Under the pieces are notes generated by a model, which made no database searches, was not told where the DNA came from, and worked only from the letters and a program-made list of their open reading frames with translations. Positions 43,489-51,691 of a stretch of 64,000 nucleotides of DNA are shown here, piece after piece. This DNA is from Acidobacteriaceae bacterium (GTDB taxonomy: Bacteria > Acidobacteriota > Terriglobia > Terriglobales > Acidobacteriaceae), in the NCBI GenBank assembly GCA_003134815.1, contig PLCO01000035.1:1-64000 (forward strand). Reading direction: 5' to 3'. A program made the position numbers and the translations under genes. Position 1 is the first letter of the stretch. Every line of letters starts with the position of its first letter.

Positions 43489-43574
43489 TGAAGGCTCATC
43501 TGCTATGAAAGCATGCGAAGCGTGCTAAAAAAACGAATCCTACGTTCATCATCGCATTTGTTGTCAATCAGGCG

Positions 43575-44000
43575 TTGTTTACGCTAGCAGGGTGTGTGCA
43601 CCCTCCGGCGGGAACGCCCGCACCCGTGCCACCCGCACTCCATGGCGATCAAGCACATCCCGGTCAGGCTCAAGGGTGGGTTGAGTCCAGACTCTACTTT
43701 GGCCTTGGTCCAGCCGACCATCCCGAAAAGAGAATCGACGACGCCCAATGGCGTGATTTTCTCAATAAGGAAGTCACGCCGCGCTTTCCGGCCGGGCTGA
43801 GCGTTCTCGATGTCTATGGGCGGTGGCAGGACAAAAAGCAATCCTCTCCCGAAAGGCTGCGCTTGAAGCTGCTCATCATCGATCATTCCGACACGCAAGA
43901 GGATAGCGGCAGGATTGAAGCGGTACGTGCCTCCTGGAAGCAATGCACCGGTGACCAGTCGGCCCTGGCCGTCACCGAGCCTGCCGACGTGAGTTTCTAA
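43575..44000 (+). CDS. DUF3574 lipoprotein, N-terminus probably set by a frameshift
   Basis: The domain part has WVESRLYFGLGPADHPEKRI, DAQWRDFLNKEVTPRFPAGL, SVLDVYGRWQDKK, which is DUF3574. The lipobox LAGC lies near the start. From the only in-frame start (TTG 43575) the signal is too short for export. A longer, ideal lipoprotein signal (TNPTFIIAFVVNQALFTLAGC, in two parts) is encoded just upstream, but its ATG at 43513 is in the other frame; a -1 shift at the A7 run at 43527-43533 would join them. Role unknown. Confidence 0.75.
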   Translation: MFTLAGCVHPPAGTPAPVPPALHGDQAHPGQAQGWVESRLYFGLGPADHPEKRIDDAQWRDFLNKEVTPRFPAGLSVLDVYGRWQDKKQSSPERLRLKLLIIDHSDTQEDSGRIEAVRASWKQCTGDQSALAVTEPADVSF

Positions 44001-44113
44001 CCGCGCCGATCCTTCTCGTGTGTCATCCTGAAGGTGTGGTCTTCAGTGATTCGCATTTGCAAGAATTGCATTTGTTTCCGTCGGCGTGATCGAATTTATG
44101 TCAGGAGACGACC

Positions 44114-44986
44114 TTGAGCTTCCCAAAAAGGCTAAGAACCGCTGCAAGCCGGTTCATCGTTAGCCTGCCATTCGGATCGACGCTGCGGGTTATGGCCTGG
44201 CGCGCGGCCATTGGGGTATACCGTATTTTCCGGCTCTTTCGCTGCCTCACATTGCTGTCTGTGGCGAGACTTGTTTCCTGGCGCGTGGCGTATCGGTTCG
44301 GCTGGGCCGAGCGTTCTCTGAAGCAGTTGAACCTGCGCGGCACTCACCGCGCATTGTCCATGCGTATCGGTAGCAGCAGCGATTTTGCGGTCTTTACGCA
44401 AATCTTTCTTGATGAAGGATACAAGCCTCTGCGAGCGATTGCAAAGCCCCGCGTCATTGTCGACTGTGGCGCCAACGTCGGCTATGTCGGCAGATATCTC
44501 CTTGATGCCTTCCCGAATTCCAGGCTCATAGCCATTGAGCCTGATCCGGAGAATTTCAAGATTTGCCAGCTCAATCTGGAGCCATTTCGGGACCGATCGA
44601 GCGCCCGCCTTGCCGCGGTATGGACAAGTGCGACGCGCCTTAACCTCTTGCGCGGAGCGTACGGAGATGGCCGCGAAGACTCCACGCAGGTTCGCCCTTC
44701 CGGTCAAGGGGAGACTGCGGATGTGGTTGCGGTCGATATCCCGACGCTGATGGAACAGGAGAAAATCGATGGGATCGACATTCTGAAAATCGACATTGAG
44801 GGCAGCGAGCTTGAGTTGTTTCGAAGCGAGTCCACCCGAGACTGGCTTCCGAAAGTCAGGAACATCGCGATCGAGCTGCATAGCGAGGACTGCGAGAAGG
44901 CATTCTTCGATGCCCTGGCCGGTTTTCGCTACACTGTGTTGCGGTCAGGTGAGCTTCACATTTGCATGAACATCGAGCCTTTGTAA
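44114..44986 (+). CDS. FkbM-family methyltransferase
   Basis: A 290-residue protein with a TTG start and CAGGAG six bases upstream. The SAM-binding part has VIVDCGANVGYVGRYLLDAF, LIAIEPDPENFKICQLNL, and IDILKIDIEGSELELFRSES, the standard FkbM pattern. The first about 80 residues are basic with hydrophobic stretches. FkbM enzymes O-methylate sugars or polyketides; with nearby acyltransferase and glycosyltransferases a glycan substrate is likely. Confidence 0.88.
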   Translation: MSFPKRLRTAASRFIVSLPFGSTLRVMAWRAAIGVYRIFRLFRCLTLLSVARLVSWRVAYRFGWAERSLKQLNLRGTHRALSMRIGSSSDFAVFTQIFLDEGYKPLRAIAKPRVIVDCGANVGYVGRYLLDAFPNSRLIAIEPDPENFKICQLNLEPFRDRSSARLAAVWTSATRLNLLRGAYGDGREDSTQVRPSGQGETADVVAVDIPTLMEQEKIDGIDILKIDIEGSELELFRSESTRDWLPKVRNIAIELHSEDCEKAFFDALAGFRYTVLRSGELHICMNIEPL

Positions 44987-45071
44987 TCCGATGCCTGTGG
45001 CGCCTACTGCATCCGCTTGGATTGTGGCCTGGCCCTGCCGGATCATCCACTTCGTATCCGATTTCTTTTTT

Positions 45072-46520
45072 CTAGTACGCCTGAAGCTGATCAAGGGGAA
45101 GCCGTACTCGGAAGCAGGTTGAACCCGGTTCCGACTTTACACTCAAATGGCCGCGATGCTTGCGTACGATGCGCATCGCATTGTCGAGCCCAAGTCCAAG
45201 CCCTTTGCCCGGCGCTTTGGTGGTAAAGAACGGCTCGAAGATGCGCTCTTGCAGCTCGGGCGGAATGCCGGGCCCGTTATCCCAGATTTCCACCAACAGC
45301 ATGTCTCCCTCATGCCTACAGGCGACACGAAGGCGGCCTTTGTCGCCCATCGCGTCCAGTGCGTTTTCTATGAGCGCGGTCCATACCTGGTTCAACTCGC
45401 CACTGTAGGCGCTGATGCGCGGCAAGTCCGGCTGGTAGTCGCGCTCGATTTCAATTTGCCCAATCCGCGAGCGCAGCATCTGCAGCGTTGCGTCCAGGCC
45501 TGCCGGCACATCAACCTCGAGGATCGGGGCGCGGTCCATGTTGGAATAGTCCTTGACCGCGCCGATGAGATCGAAGATGCGCGCGGTTGAGTTCACAATT
45601 GTCTCTGCCGCGCGCGCGGAGCGCAGGTAGCGCGCGAAATACTGCAGGGCAACACAACACTCGGCCGGGCTGAGGAACAAGCGAAGCTCGTCGAGGTCGG
45701 TGGTGGACACGCGTTGTTCGGACAATTGCGCTGCCACTTCCCATGCGTCACCGCATCCAGCGTCGGTGAGCCACGCGCGAAGCGATTCTTCACGGCGAAT
45801 GAATCCCAGTGCGTCGGTTTCGGCAGGCGGATCGAGAGTTTCGCCGGAGCGACAGAAGATGTTTTCCTCCCATGCTTCGATCCTTCCCATCTTTTCTTCA
45901 GTCAGACCGAGGCCGATAAGCTTGATGCGATTGCTGCGGTTGGCTCGAAAGGCAGCGAGCAGGGTTGCTGCGGCGCGCTGTGCGGCCGATGCGGGATTGT
46001 TGAGCTCGTGTGACAGATTTCCGGCCAGTTGTCCCAGCGCCGCGAGTTTCTCCGCCTGTTGCTCGATACGGGTAACTTCGCGCACCCGGTCAAGCAAGGT
46101 AGAGACCACACGCTGCGTCATGGAGGGAATGGCATTGAGCATCTCAGGAAAGATCGAGCGATGAATTAACAGCGTCCACACCGGCGAGACTGCGAATCCT
46201 TGCCCGCCATAGCTCTTCATGCGCGAGAAGGGGAGTATGCCTGTCATCTGCCCGGCGCGGCCGATGAACAGCCCCATCGGGCCTCCGCGCTGACGGCGCA
46301 CGTGAATCTCGCCTTTGAGAATGAGGACCATGTGTTCGGCGGGAGCGCCTTCTTCAAACAAAGTGTCCCCTGGATTGGCAATGTATTCCTGGCCGTGGCG
46401 AGCCAGCCACAGACGGTCCTCGAGCGGCAAACCATGCAAGGGGCCGATGTGATCGATGGCTTCCGCGATCTCTTCGATCGGCGTTGGAGTGGCCGGCGGG
46501 GTGACAGTGGGGGCAAGCAT
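45072..46520 (-). CDS. Cyclic-nucleotide-binding-domain histidine kinase with helical insert
   Basis: A 482-residue soluble kinase. The CNB domain (about 25-140) has FEEGAPAEHMVLILKGEIHV and MTGILPFS. A coiled segment leads to LAALGQLAGNLSHELNNPAS with the phospho-acceptor His (about 175). Between this and the ATPase (about 360-480; ELNQVWTALIENALDAMG, VEIWDNGPGIPPELQERIFE, TTKAPGKGLGLGL) lies a roughly 130-residue helical region instead of a short linker. No response regulator is adjacent; the upstream minus-strand genes are glycosyltransferases. Confidence 0.88.
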   Translation of the reverse strand: MLAPTVTPPATPTPIEEIAEAIDHIGPLHGLPLEDRLWLARHGQEYIANPGDTLFEEGAPAEHMVLILKGEIHVRRQRGGPMGLFIGRAGQMTGILPFSRMKSYGGQGFAVSPVWTLLIHRSIFPEMLNAIPSMTQRVVSTLLDRVREVTRIEQQAEKLAALGQLAGNLSHELNNPASAAQRAAATLLAAFRANRSNRIKLIGLGLTEEKMGRIEAWEENIFCRSGETLDPPAETDALGFIRREESLRAWLTDAGCGDAWEVAAQLSEQRVSTTDLDELRLFLSPAECCVALQYFARYLRSARAAETIVNSTARIFDLIGAVKDYSNMDRAPILEVDVPAGLDATLQMLRSRIGQIEIERDYQPDLPRISAYSGELNQVWTALIENALDAMGDKGRLRVACRHEGDMLLVEIWDNGPGIPPELQERIFEPFFTTKAPGKGLGLGLDNAMRIVRKHRGHLSVKSEPGSTCFRVRLPLDQLQAY

Positions 46521-46571
46521 GCGGCGAACCTCCGGGGTGCAATGACAGAATAGCCGATGGGCGGGTTGCCG

Positions 46572-47633
46572 CTAGCGCTGTTCGCTCGCGGCTGGGTGGC
46601 TTTGGTATTCAGCTAAATGCGCCGACGCTTCCGCTTCGGAGAGGCGAGTAACGTTCCAGGTGTCTGCAACGATGTAGAGCGGACGCCCTTTGCTTTCCTC
46701 AAAGATTTTGGCGACATACTCACCCAGAATACCCACGGTGATGAGCAATGCTGCGTTGCTCATGCAGAGCACAATCATGAGCGATGTCCAACCGGGGACG
46801 GTTCGGCCGGAGAGATGTGCGACCAGGGCTCGGACTGCTTCTTCGATGGCCAGCAACGACATGAATCCGCCGGCGAAGAAACTAATTCGCAGCGGCAAAG
46901 GAGAAAAGGAAATAGCGGCGGTCCACGCCAGGCGGATCATGCGGCTGAGAGGGTAATTTGTGGCTCCAGCAACCCGCGCCTGGCGCTCATAGCGCACGCA
47001 GATTTGCGGATAGCCGACCCAGGCCACCATGCCGCGCAGAAAGCGATGCAATTCGCGCATGGAGCGCAGGTTATCAACGCAGCGGCGCGACATGAGGCGA
47101 AAATCTCCCACGTCATGAGGCAGCGACTTAAGAAAGAACATCTGCATCATGCGATAGAAAATCCATGCAGTGGCCCGCTTGAAAAAATTCTCGCCCTTGC
47201 GAACCGCGCGCTGACCGCACACCACGTCGTAACCATTGCGATACTGCGCGACCATCTCGTGAATCACGTCGAGCGGGTCCTGCAGATCTGCATCCATGAG
47301 AACGACTGCGTCGCCGGTGGCGTAGTCGACGCCTGCCGTAGCTGCGAGCTGGTGGCCGAAGTTCCTGGAAAGGCTCAGCACTTTGATGCGTTTGTCGCGC
47401 GCGCTCCAATCGGCCAGGAATTCAATAGTGCGATCGACACTGCCGTCGTTCACCAGGACGACTTCACACGGATACGGCGACGCGCTCATGAAGCGCGTCA
47501 CTTCTTCGGCAAACAGCGGAAGGCTTTGCTCCTCGTTGTAACAGGGAACGACGAGCGAGAGCAGCGCCGGATCTGGCCGAGATTGCAGATAGCCGGAAGA
47601 CATAGTCAGCGGTTTGTAGCCGTTTGGAGCCAT
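46572..47633 (-). CDS. Family 2 glycosyltransferase (DPM1/ArnC-like) with C-terminal TM helices
   Basis: About 353 residues; Mets at 47633 and 47603 are both open and a GTG/other start at 47699 would add a non-conserved part. SLVVPCYNEEQSLPLFAEEV, VLVNDGSVDRTIEF, VVLMDADLQDPLDVIHEMV (DxD), ENFFKRATAWIFYRMMQMFF and two C-terminal hydrophobic helices are typical of polyprenyl-phosphate sugar transferases. The upstream gene (47680-49059) is an ArnT/GT39-like membrane transferase that would use the lipid-linked sugar, so they form a likely pair. Confidence 0.9.
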   Translation of the reverse strand: MAPNGYKPLTMSSGYLQSRPDPALLSLVVPCYNEEQSLPLFAEEVTRFMSASPYPCEVVLVNDGSVDRTIEFLADWSARDKRIKVLSLSRNFGHQLAATAGVDYATGDAVVLMDADLQDPLDVIHEMVAQYRNGYDVVCGQRAVRKGENFFKRATAWIFYRMMQMFFLKSLPHDVGDFRLMSRRCVDNLRSMRELHRFLRGMVAWVGYPQICVRYERQARVAGATNYPLSRMIRLAWTAAISFSPLPLRISFFAGGFMSLLAIEEAVRALVAHLSGRTVPGWTSLMIVLCMSNAALLITVGILGEYVAKIFEESKGRPLYIVADTWNVTRLSEAEASAHLAEYQSHPAASEQR

Positions 47634-47679
47634 CGAAACTGATGGTATCGCCTGCGACCGCGCTGTGGCCAAAGTGCAG

Positions 47680-49059
47680 TTACCTGGCCGGGGAGACAAA
47701 ACCGCCGCCGGCTGGTGCAGGATTGCGTTTCTTGGCGCGTTTCAGCGAGAGTGCGCCGACGACGCCGAGGACAACAACAGCCGGCTCAAGCGGCTGCCGG
47801 TAGTCCATCATGGGATGCGTGAGGTAATAGGTGATGGGAAAAATGAGGATGCTGAACAGATATGGCATGGCCGCGGTACGATTTGCGCGCCACAGGCTGC
47901 GAATACCGAGCAGCATGAACAGGGTTACGGTGGAGACGTAAAAGACATTCTCGGGAGTGAAGGGCTGATCGCGCAGCTCCTCGGCGGAAAAACTCCAATA
48001 GCCGGTCCAGTAGTAGACGATTCGTCTTAATGTCTTGACGACCAGGAACTCGTAATGAGGGTGATTCCTGAGATCGTCGAGCGACATGGCCTTCTTTTCC
48101 GCGAGATAGGGAATCTCGCCCATGGTGAGATACTTCTGCAACTCCCGCGGGCTGTCGGCCGGATACCCGCGGTCGCCGGCTGTTGGCGGCGAAGTGTGGT
48201 CGTTAGGAGCGTTGCCAAAATCGTCAGCGTATAACTCAAGCCAGATGTTGTCGCGGATGGGCACGATGACACCGAGCTCGCGATAGTTGCGGATGGTCCA
48301 TGGAGTGAGCGCCAGGAAAAAAGTGACCATGGTAAGCGCGCCGTTCAGTACCCAGGGCTTTCCCGCCTTATGCGCTTGATAAAGTGCAAAACCGAGCAGA
48401 AACGGCAGCGTGGACATGATGGAGGCGTTGGAGTGCGCGGTGATTCCGTAGAGCGCGCCGAATCCGATCCACGCAAGCGGCCTGACGGACTGGTGAATGC
48501 GCTGGGCAATGCAGAAACATGTGGTGAACAGCAGACTGGTCAGCGCATATTCCCAAACACGGCCGGCGGAGAAGTAGATCGCGAAGGGATAAAGTGCCCA
48601 TGCCCAGGCGGAGATTTTGGCTCCGCGGGGGCCGAGCGAGTATCTGGCGCTGAAATAAACAGGAATGCAGGTGAGCGTAGAGAGAACGCTATTGATGGAG
48701 AGAATGACGAACGCTGAGGTGAGGGAATAGACGCCAAAGAGGCGAAAAACGAGGGAGAGCAAGCCGGGATAGAGCGGGGACATAATGGCGGTGGGACCGC
48801 TCAAGGGGTAGTAAGGCGATGAGAAGCCGTGCCCGGTGGCGAGCGCGCGCGCAATCCAGCCCATCTCCCAGCCAAAGGCTTCATAGTGCTTGTCCGCGTC
48901 AGGCAGGTCGCGAAAAGTGAAGAAGACCACAACCATGCGGATGGCCAATGCGACCAAGAGCGCAGGAAGAATTTGACGCAGCCAGCCGAACTGATTCGCC
49001 GGTGGGCCCGAACTTTCTTGAGGGCGGGGAATTGGTTTGTTCTTCACGGGTGAAAGCAA
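47680..49059 (-). CDS. ArnT/GT39-like membrane glycosyltransferase
   Basis: A 459-residue polytopic protein with a TTG start (a GTG four codons later is possible). After a polar N-terminus come about ten hydrophobic segments; the first periplasmic loop has DLPDADKHYEAFGWEMGWIA with the acidic residues expected for GT-C enzymes, followed by PLYPGLLSLVFRLFG. A long soluble loop (GDRGYPADSPRELQKYL) precedes the last helices. GT39/ArnT enzymes transfer sugar from a polyprenyl phosphate to protein or lipid A. It is followed by the DPM1-like gene. Confidence 0.85.
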   Translation of the reverse strand: MLSPVKNKPIPRPQESSGPPANQFGWLRQILPALLVALAIRMVVVFFTFRDLPDADKHYEAFGWEMGWIARALATGHGFSSPYYPLSGPTAIMSPLYPGLLSLVFRLFGVYSLTSAFVILSINSVLSTLTCIPVYFSARYSLGPRGAKISAWAWALYPFAIYFSAGRVWEYALTSLLFTTCFCIAQRIHQSVRPLAWIGFGALYGITAHSNASIMSTLPFLLGFALYQAHKAGKPWVLNGALTMVTFFLALTPWTIRNYRELGVIVPIRDNIWLELYADDFGNAPNDHTSPPTAGDRGYPADSPRELQKYLTMGEIPYLAEKKAMSLDDLRNHPHYEFLVVKTLRRIVYYWTGYWSFSAEELRDQPFTPENVFYVSTVTLFMLLGIRSLWRANRTAAMPYLFSILIFPITYYLTHPMMDYRQPLEPAVVVLGVVGALSLKRAKKRNPAPAGGGFVSPAR

Positions 49060-49266
49060 GGCTCAGTCCGAAAGGTTCTCTTAATTGTTTCATAAGTCGA
49101 CCATCGTTCGCTTTCGCCGATGGCAATGATATAGAGACGGTTGGTCGGATCGCGGGACTCGAGCGGCGCAGGCTCGCTATTCCATATTGCGCTTACGTTC
49201 CGGCGCGACTTTCGCATAGTGGCGCGTAGTAGACTGGGCCTTGGTTTTTGAACCTGGAGCCGCTCG

Positions 49267-50733
49267 ATGAAGATTACGTTTGCCGCTTCGGAGGCCACTC
49301 CGTTTGCCAAAACCGGCGGGTTGGCGGACGTGGTGGGCGCGCTACCCCGCGAGCTGATCAAGCTCGGGCATCAGGTGACGGTCTTCCTCCCGTTTTATTC
49401 ACGCGTCCCGCGGCAGATCGAAAGTGATGGGGGGGGCGAGCCGCAATACGCGATTCAATCGCTCACTATCCCATTCCGCTCCTACAATCGATTCGCCGGC
49501 GTGGTGGATGCGGGCAAGCTCGATGGGGTACAGCACTACTTTATTGATTGCCCAGAACTATTTGATCGCAAAGAGCTTTATGGTCCAAGCGGCGCCGATT
49601 ACACGGACAATGCCGAGCGATTTGGCCTTTTCTGCCGCGCCGTTGTCGAGGCCTCAAAGCAGCTTGGCGTGCCGGATGTGTTTCATGTACACGACTGGCA
49701 GGCCGCGCTCATTCCCGTTTACCTGCGTACGACCTATTTGACCGACCCCGCTTTGCACAGCGCGGCGACGGTGCTGACGATTCATAACGCCGCGTATCAG
49801 GGCACGTTTTCGCCCAAGACCACTGAAGATCTGCTTCTGCCGTGGGAAGTTTTCACCATGAACAAGCTGGAGCAGTACGACAGTTTCAACTTTCTGAAAG
49901 GCGGTATAGTTTTCTCGGATCAACTGACAACAGTGAGCAAGAAGTATGCCGAGGAGATTCAGACGCCGGAGTTTGGCGAACAGCTCGACGGCGTTCTGCA
50001 CAAGCGCGCCGCCGACCTGCACGGCATCCTCAACGGCGTGGACTATGAGCTGTGGAATCCTGCCACTGACGGCCATCTCGCCGCGCACTACACTCCGGAG
50101 AATCTGGAGGGCAAGCGCGCCTGCCGCGCCGACCTGCTGCACGCTTTTGGATTGGAGGGCGTCGCGGATACGACGCCCGTGATCGGCATTGTGTCGCGAT
50201 TTGCCAAGCAGAAGGGCTTCGACATCATGGCTGAGATCGCCGAAGAGATTGCCGAACGCGATGTGGCGGTGGTGGCGCAGGGAACTCACGATCCCTATTA
50301 CGAAAATCTCTTCCGCGAATGGGCCTTTCGCTATCCGGCTAACGTTGCGGTGCAGATTCGCTACGACGAGGCATTGGCGCACAAGATCGAGGCCGGCTCC
50401 GACATGTTTCTGATGCCGTCGCGCTATGAGCCCTGCGGCCTGAACCAGATTTACTCGCTCAAGTACGGAACAGTACCCATCGTGCGAGCCACCGGTGGAC
50501 TCGACGACACGATCGAGAAGTGGGACGCGAGGGAAGGTACGGGTACGGGTTTTAAATTCGAGGGATTGAAATCGAAAGACCTGCTCGCCGAGATCGACCG
50601 CGCCATCGAGGCGTTCCGTAACAAAACGAGCTGGACGCAGTTAATGCGCAATGGCATGGCCCGCGACTACAGCTGGTCAGGTCCGGCCAAGGAATACGTG
50701 CGGGTGTATGAGGAAGCCGCGCGGAGCAGATGA
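49267..50733 (+). CDS. glgA: Glycogen synthase (ADP-glucose)
   Basis: A 488-residue GT5 enzyme. KITFAASEATPFAKTGGLAD (KTGGLADV binds ADP-glucose), DVFHVHDWQAALIPVYLRT, TIHNAAYQGTFSP, GILNGVDYELWNPATD, IGIVSRFAKQKGFDI, and MPSRYEPCGLNQIYSLKYGT are all standard. It extends alpha-1,4-glucan chains. No other glg gene is near. Length is normal. Confidence 0.96.
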   Translation: MKITFAASEATPFAKTGGLADVVGALPRELIKLGHQVTVFLPFYSRVPRQIESDGGGEPQYAIQSLTIPFRSYNRFAGVVDAGKLDGVQHYFIDCPELFDRKELYGPSGADYTDNAERFGLFCRAVVEASKQLGVPDVFHVHDWQAALIPVYLRTTYLTDPALHSAATVLTIHNAAYQGTFSPKTTEDLLLPWEVFTMNKLEQYDSFNFLKGGIVFSDQLTTVSKKYAEEIQTPEFGEQLDGVLHKRAADLHGILNGVDYELWNPATDGHLAAHYTPENLEGKRACRADLLHAFGLEGVADTTPVIGIVSRFAKQKGFDIMAEIAEEIAERDVAVVAQGTHDPYYENLFREWAFRYPANVAVQIRYDEALAHKIEAGSDMFLMPSRYEPCGLNQIYSLKYGTVPIVRATGGLDDTIEKWDAREGTGTGFKFEGLKSKDLLAEIDRAIEAFRNKTSWTQLMRNGMARDYSWSGPAKEYVRVYEEAARSR

Positions 50734-50802
50734 ATTCCCGCCTGTGCTTCTCTCTGTTAACCTGAGAAGTCCTGAAGGACAGACTTTATTCGGAGGATTG
50801 CA

Positions 50803-51399
50803 ATGCAGATTCGGTGGATGGCGGTGTGTTGTTTGATGGGCATGAGTTCACTTGGCGCAGCGGCGCAGGCGGGTAGCGCGGGAAGCGGGCCGGCCGCTGG
50901 GACGATTGCCACGCCGGCGCAAGGCTACGATTCGCAGCTGAGCATCATCGAGAATGAGATGATGAGCGCGGTGAAGGCTATGCCAGCAGATAAATTCGAT
51001 TTCGCTCCGAGCCAGGCGATCTTTGTGCCGGGACAGAAGACCGAATTCGCCACGGTGAGGACCTTTGCGCAGCAGGCAACCCACGTGGCGCAGGCCAATT
51101 ACTTTTTCTACAGCACGGTCAGCGGGCTTAAGCCGGACGTGGATATGCAGGGACTGCCGAAGCTGACGAAGAAGGACGACGTTGTGGCTGCGCTGGCAGG
51201 CTCGTTTGCCTTTGCGCACAAGGCGATTGCGACGCTGACGCCAGCCAACGCATTTGAAGTGGTGAAATTGCCCGAGCCGGGCATGTGGACGCGAGGAACG
51301 CTTGCTGGGTTCGGTGTTGCGCACGCATTCGACCATTATGGGCAGATGGTGGAGTATCTGCGAATGAATGGGATTGTGCCGCCGGCCAGCGCGAGATAG
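50803..51399 (+). CDS. Exported DinB-family protein
   Basis: A 198-residue product with a signal peptide (MAVCCLMGMSSLGAAAQA region). The mature domain has NEMMSAVKAMPADKFDFAPS, TFAQQATHVAQANYFFYSTV and AHAFDHYGQMVEYLRMNGIV. The His residues in THVAQ, and HAFDHYGQ match the metal-binding three-His pattern of DinB/YfiT-like four-helix proteins. Function unknown; thiol or metal-dependent transferase activity is suggested for the family. Start has GGAGG upstream. Confidence 0.88.
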   Translation: MQIRWMAVCCLMGMSSLGAAAQAGSAGSGPAAGTIATPAQGYDSQLSIIENEMMSAVKAMPADKFDFAPSQAIFVPGQKTEFATVRTFAQQATHVAQANYFFYSTVSGLKPDVDMQGLPKLTKKDDVVAALAGSFAFAHKAIATLTPANAFEVVKLPEPGMWTRGTLAGFGVAHAFDHYGQMVEYLRMNGIVPPASAR

Positions 51400-51424
51400 C
51401 CGTGAGCGATGAAGACGCTGGCCG

Positions 51425-51691
51425 ATGAAGTGGCTGGCGTTGTGGCTTCCGCTTCCGTGGACGCATGGGGTCCCCACGGTGCCGGAGTGCGATGCCAACA
51501 TCGGAGGAACTCCGCCGGCGGAGCTGGAGCGCGACAAAGGCGAGCTCCTTGAACTGCTCGATCAATTCACAACGCCTCTAAACGGACTCGAGCAACAGGC
51601 GCATCCGTTCTTCGGCAAGATGACTGAGAAAGAATGGCTGCGCTGGGGCTATTTGCACGTCGACCACCACCTGCAGCAGTTTGGGGCTTAG
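51425..51691 (+). CDS. DUF1569-like protein, apparently N-terminally truncated
   Basis: An 88-residue frame whose sequence (LWLPLPWTHGVPTVPECDAN, AELERDKGELLELLDQF, HPFFGKMTEKEWLRWGYLHV, then DHHLQQFGA) matches the C-terminal part of DUF1569 proteins, which are about 150 residues and carry a first His-bearing helix before this segment. That first part is missing; only 25 bases separate it from the DinB stop. Either a deletion remnant or a mini version. The end overlaps the convergent gene by 4 bases. Confidence 0.6.
   Translation: MKWLALWLPLPWTHGVPTVPECDANIGGTPPAELERDKGELLELLDQFTTPLNGLEQQAHPFFGKMTEKEWLRWGYLHVDHHLQQFGA

Noticed and set aside
41843-44986. Secondary-metabolite or O-antigen gene cluster
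   Set aside because: Acyltransferase-3, FkbM and glycosyltransferase genes are near but on mixed strands with no polymerase, flippase or assembly-line gene.
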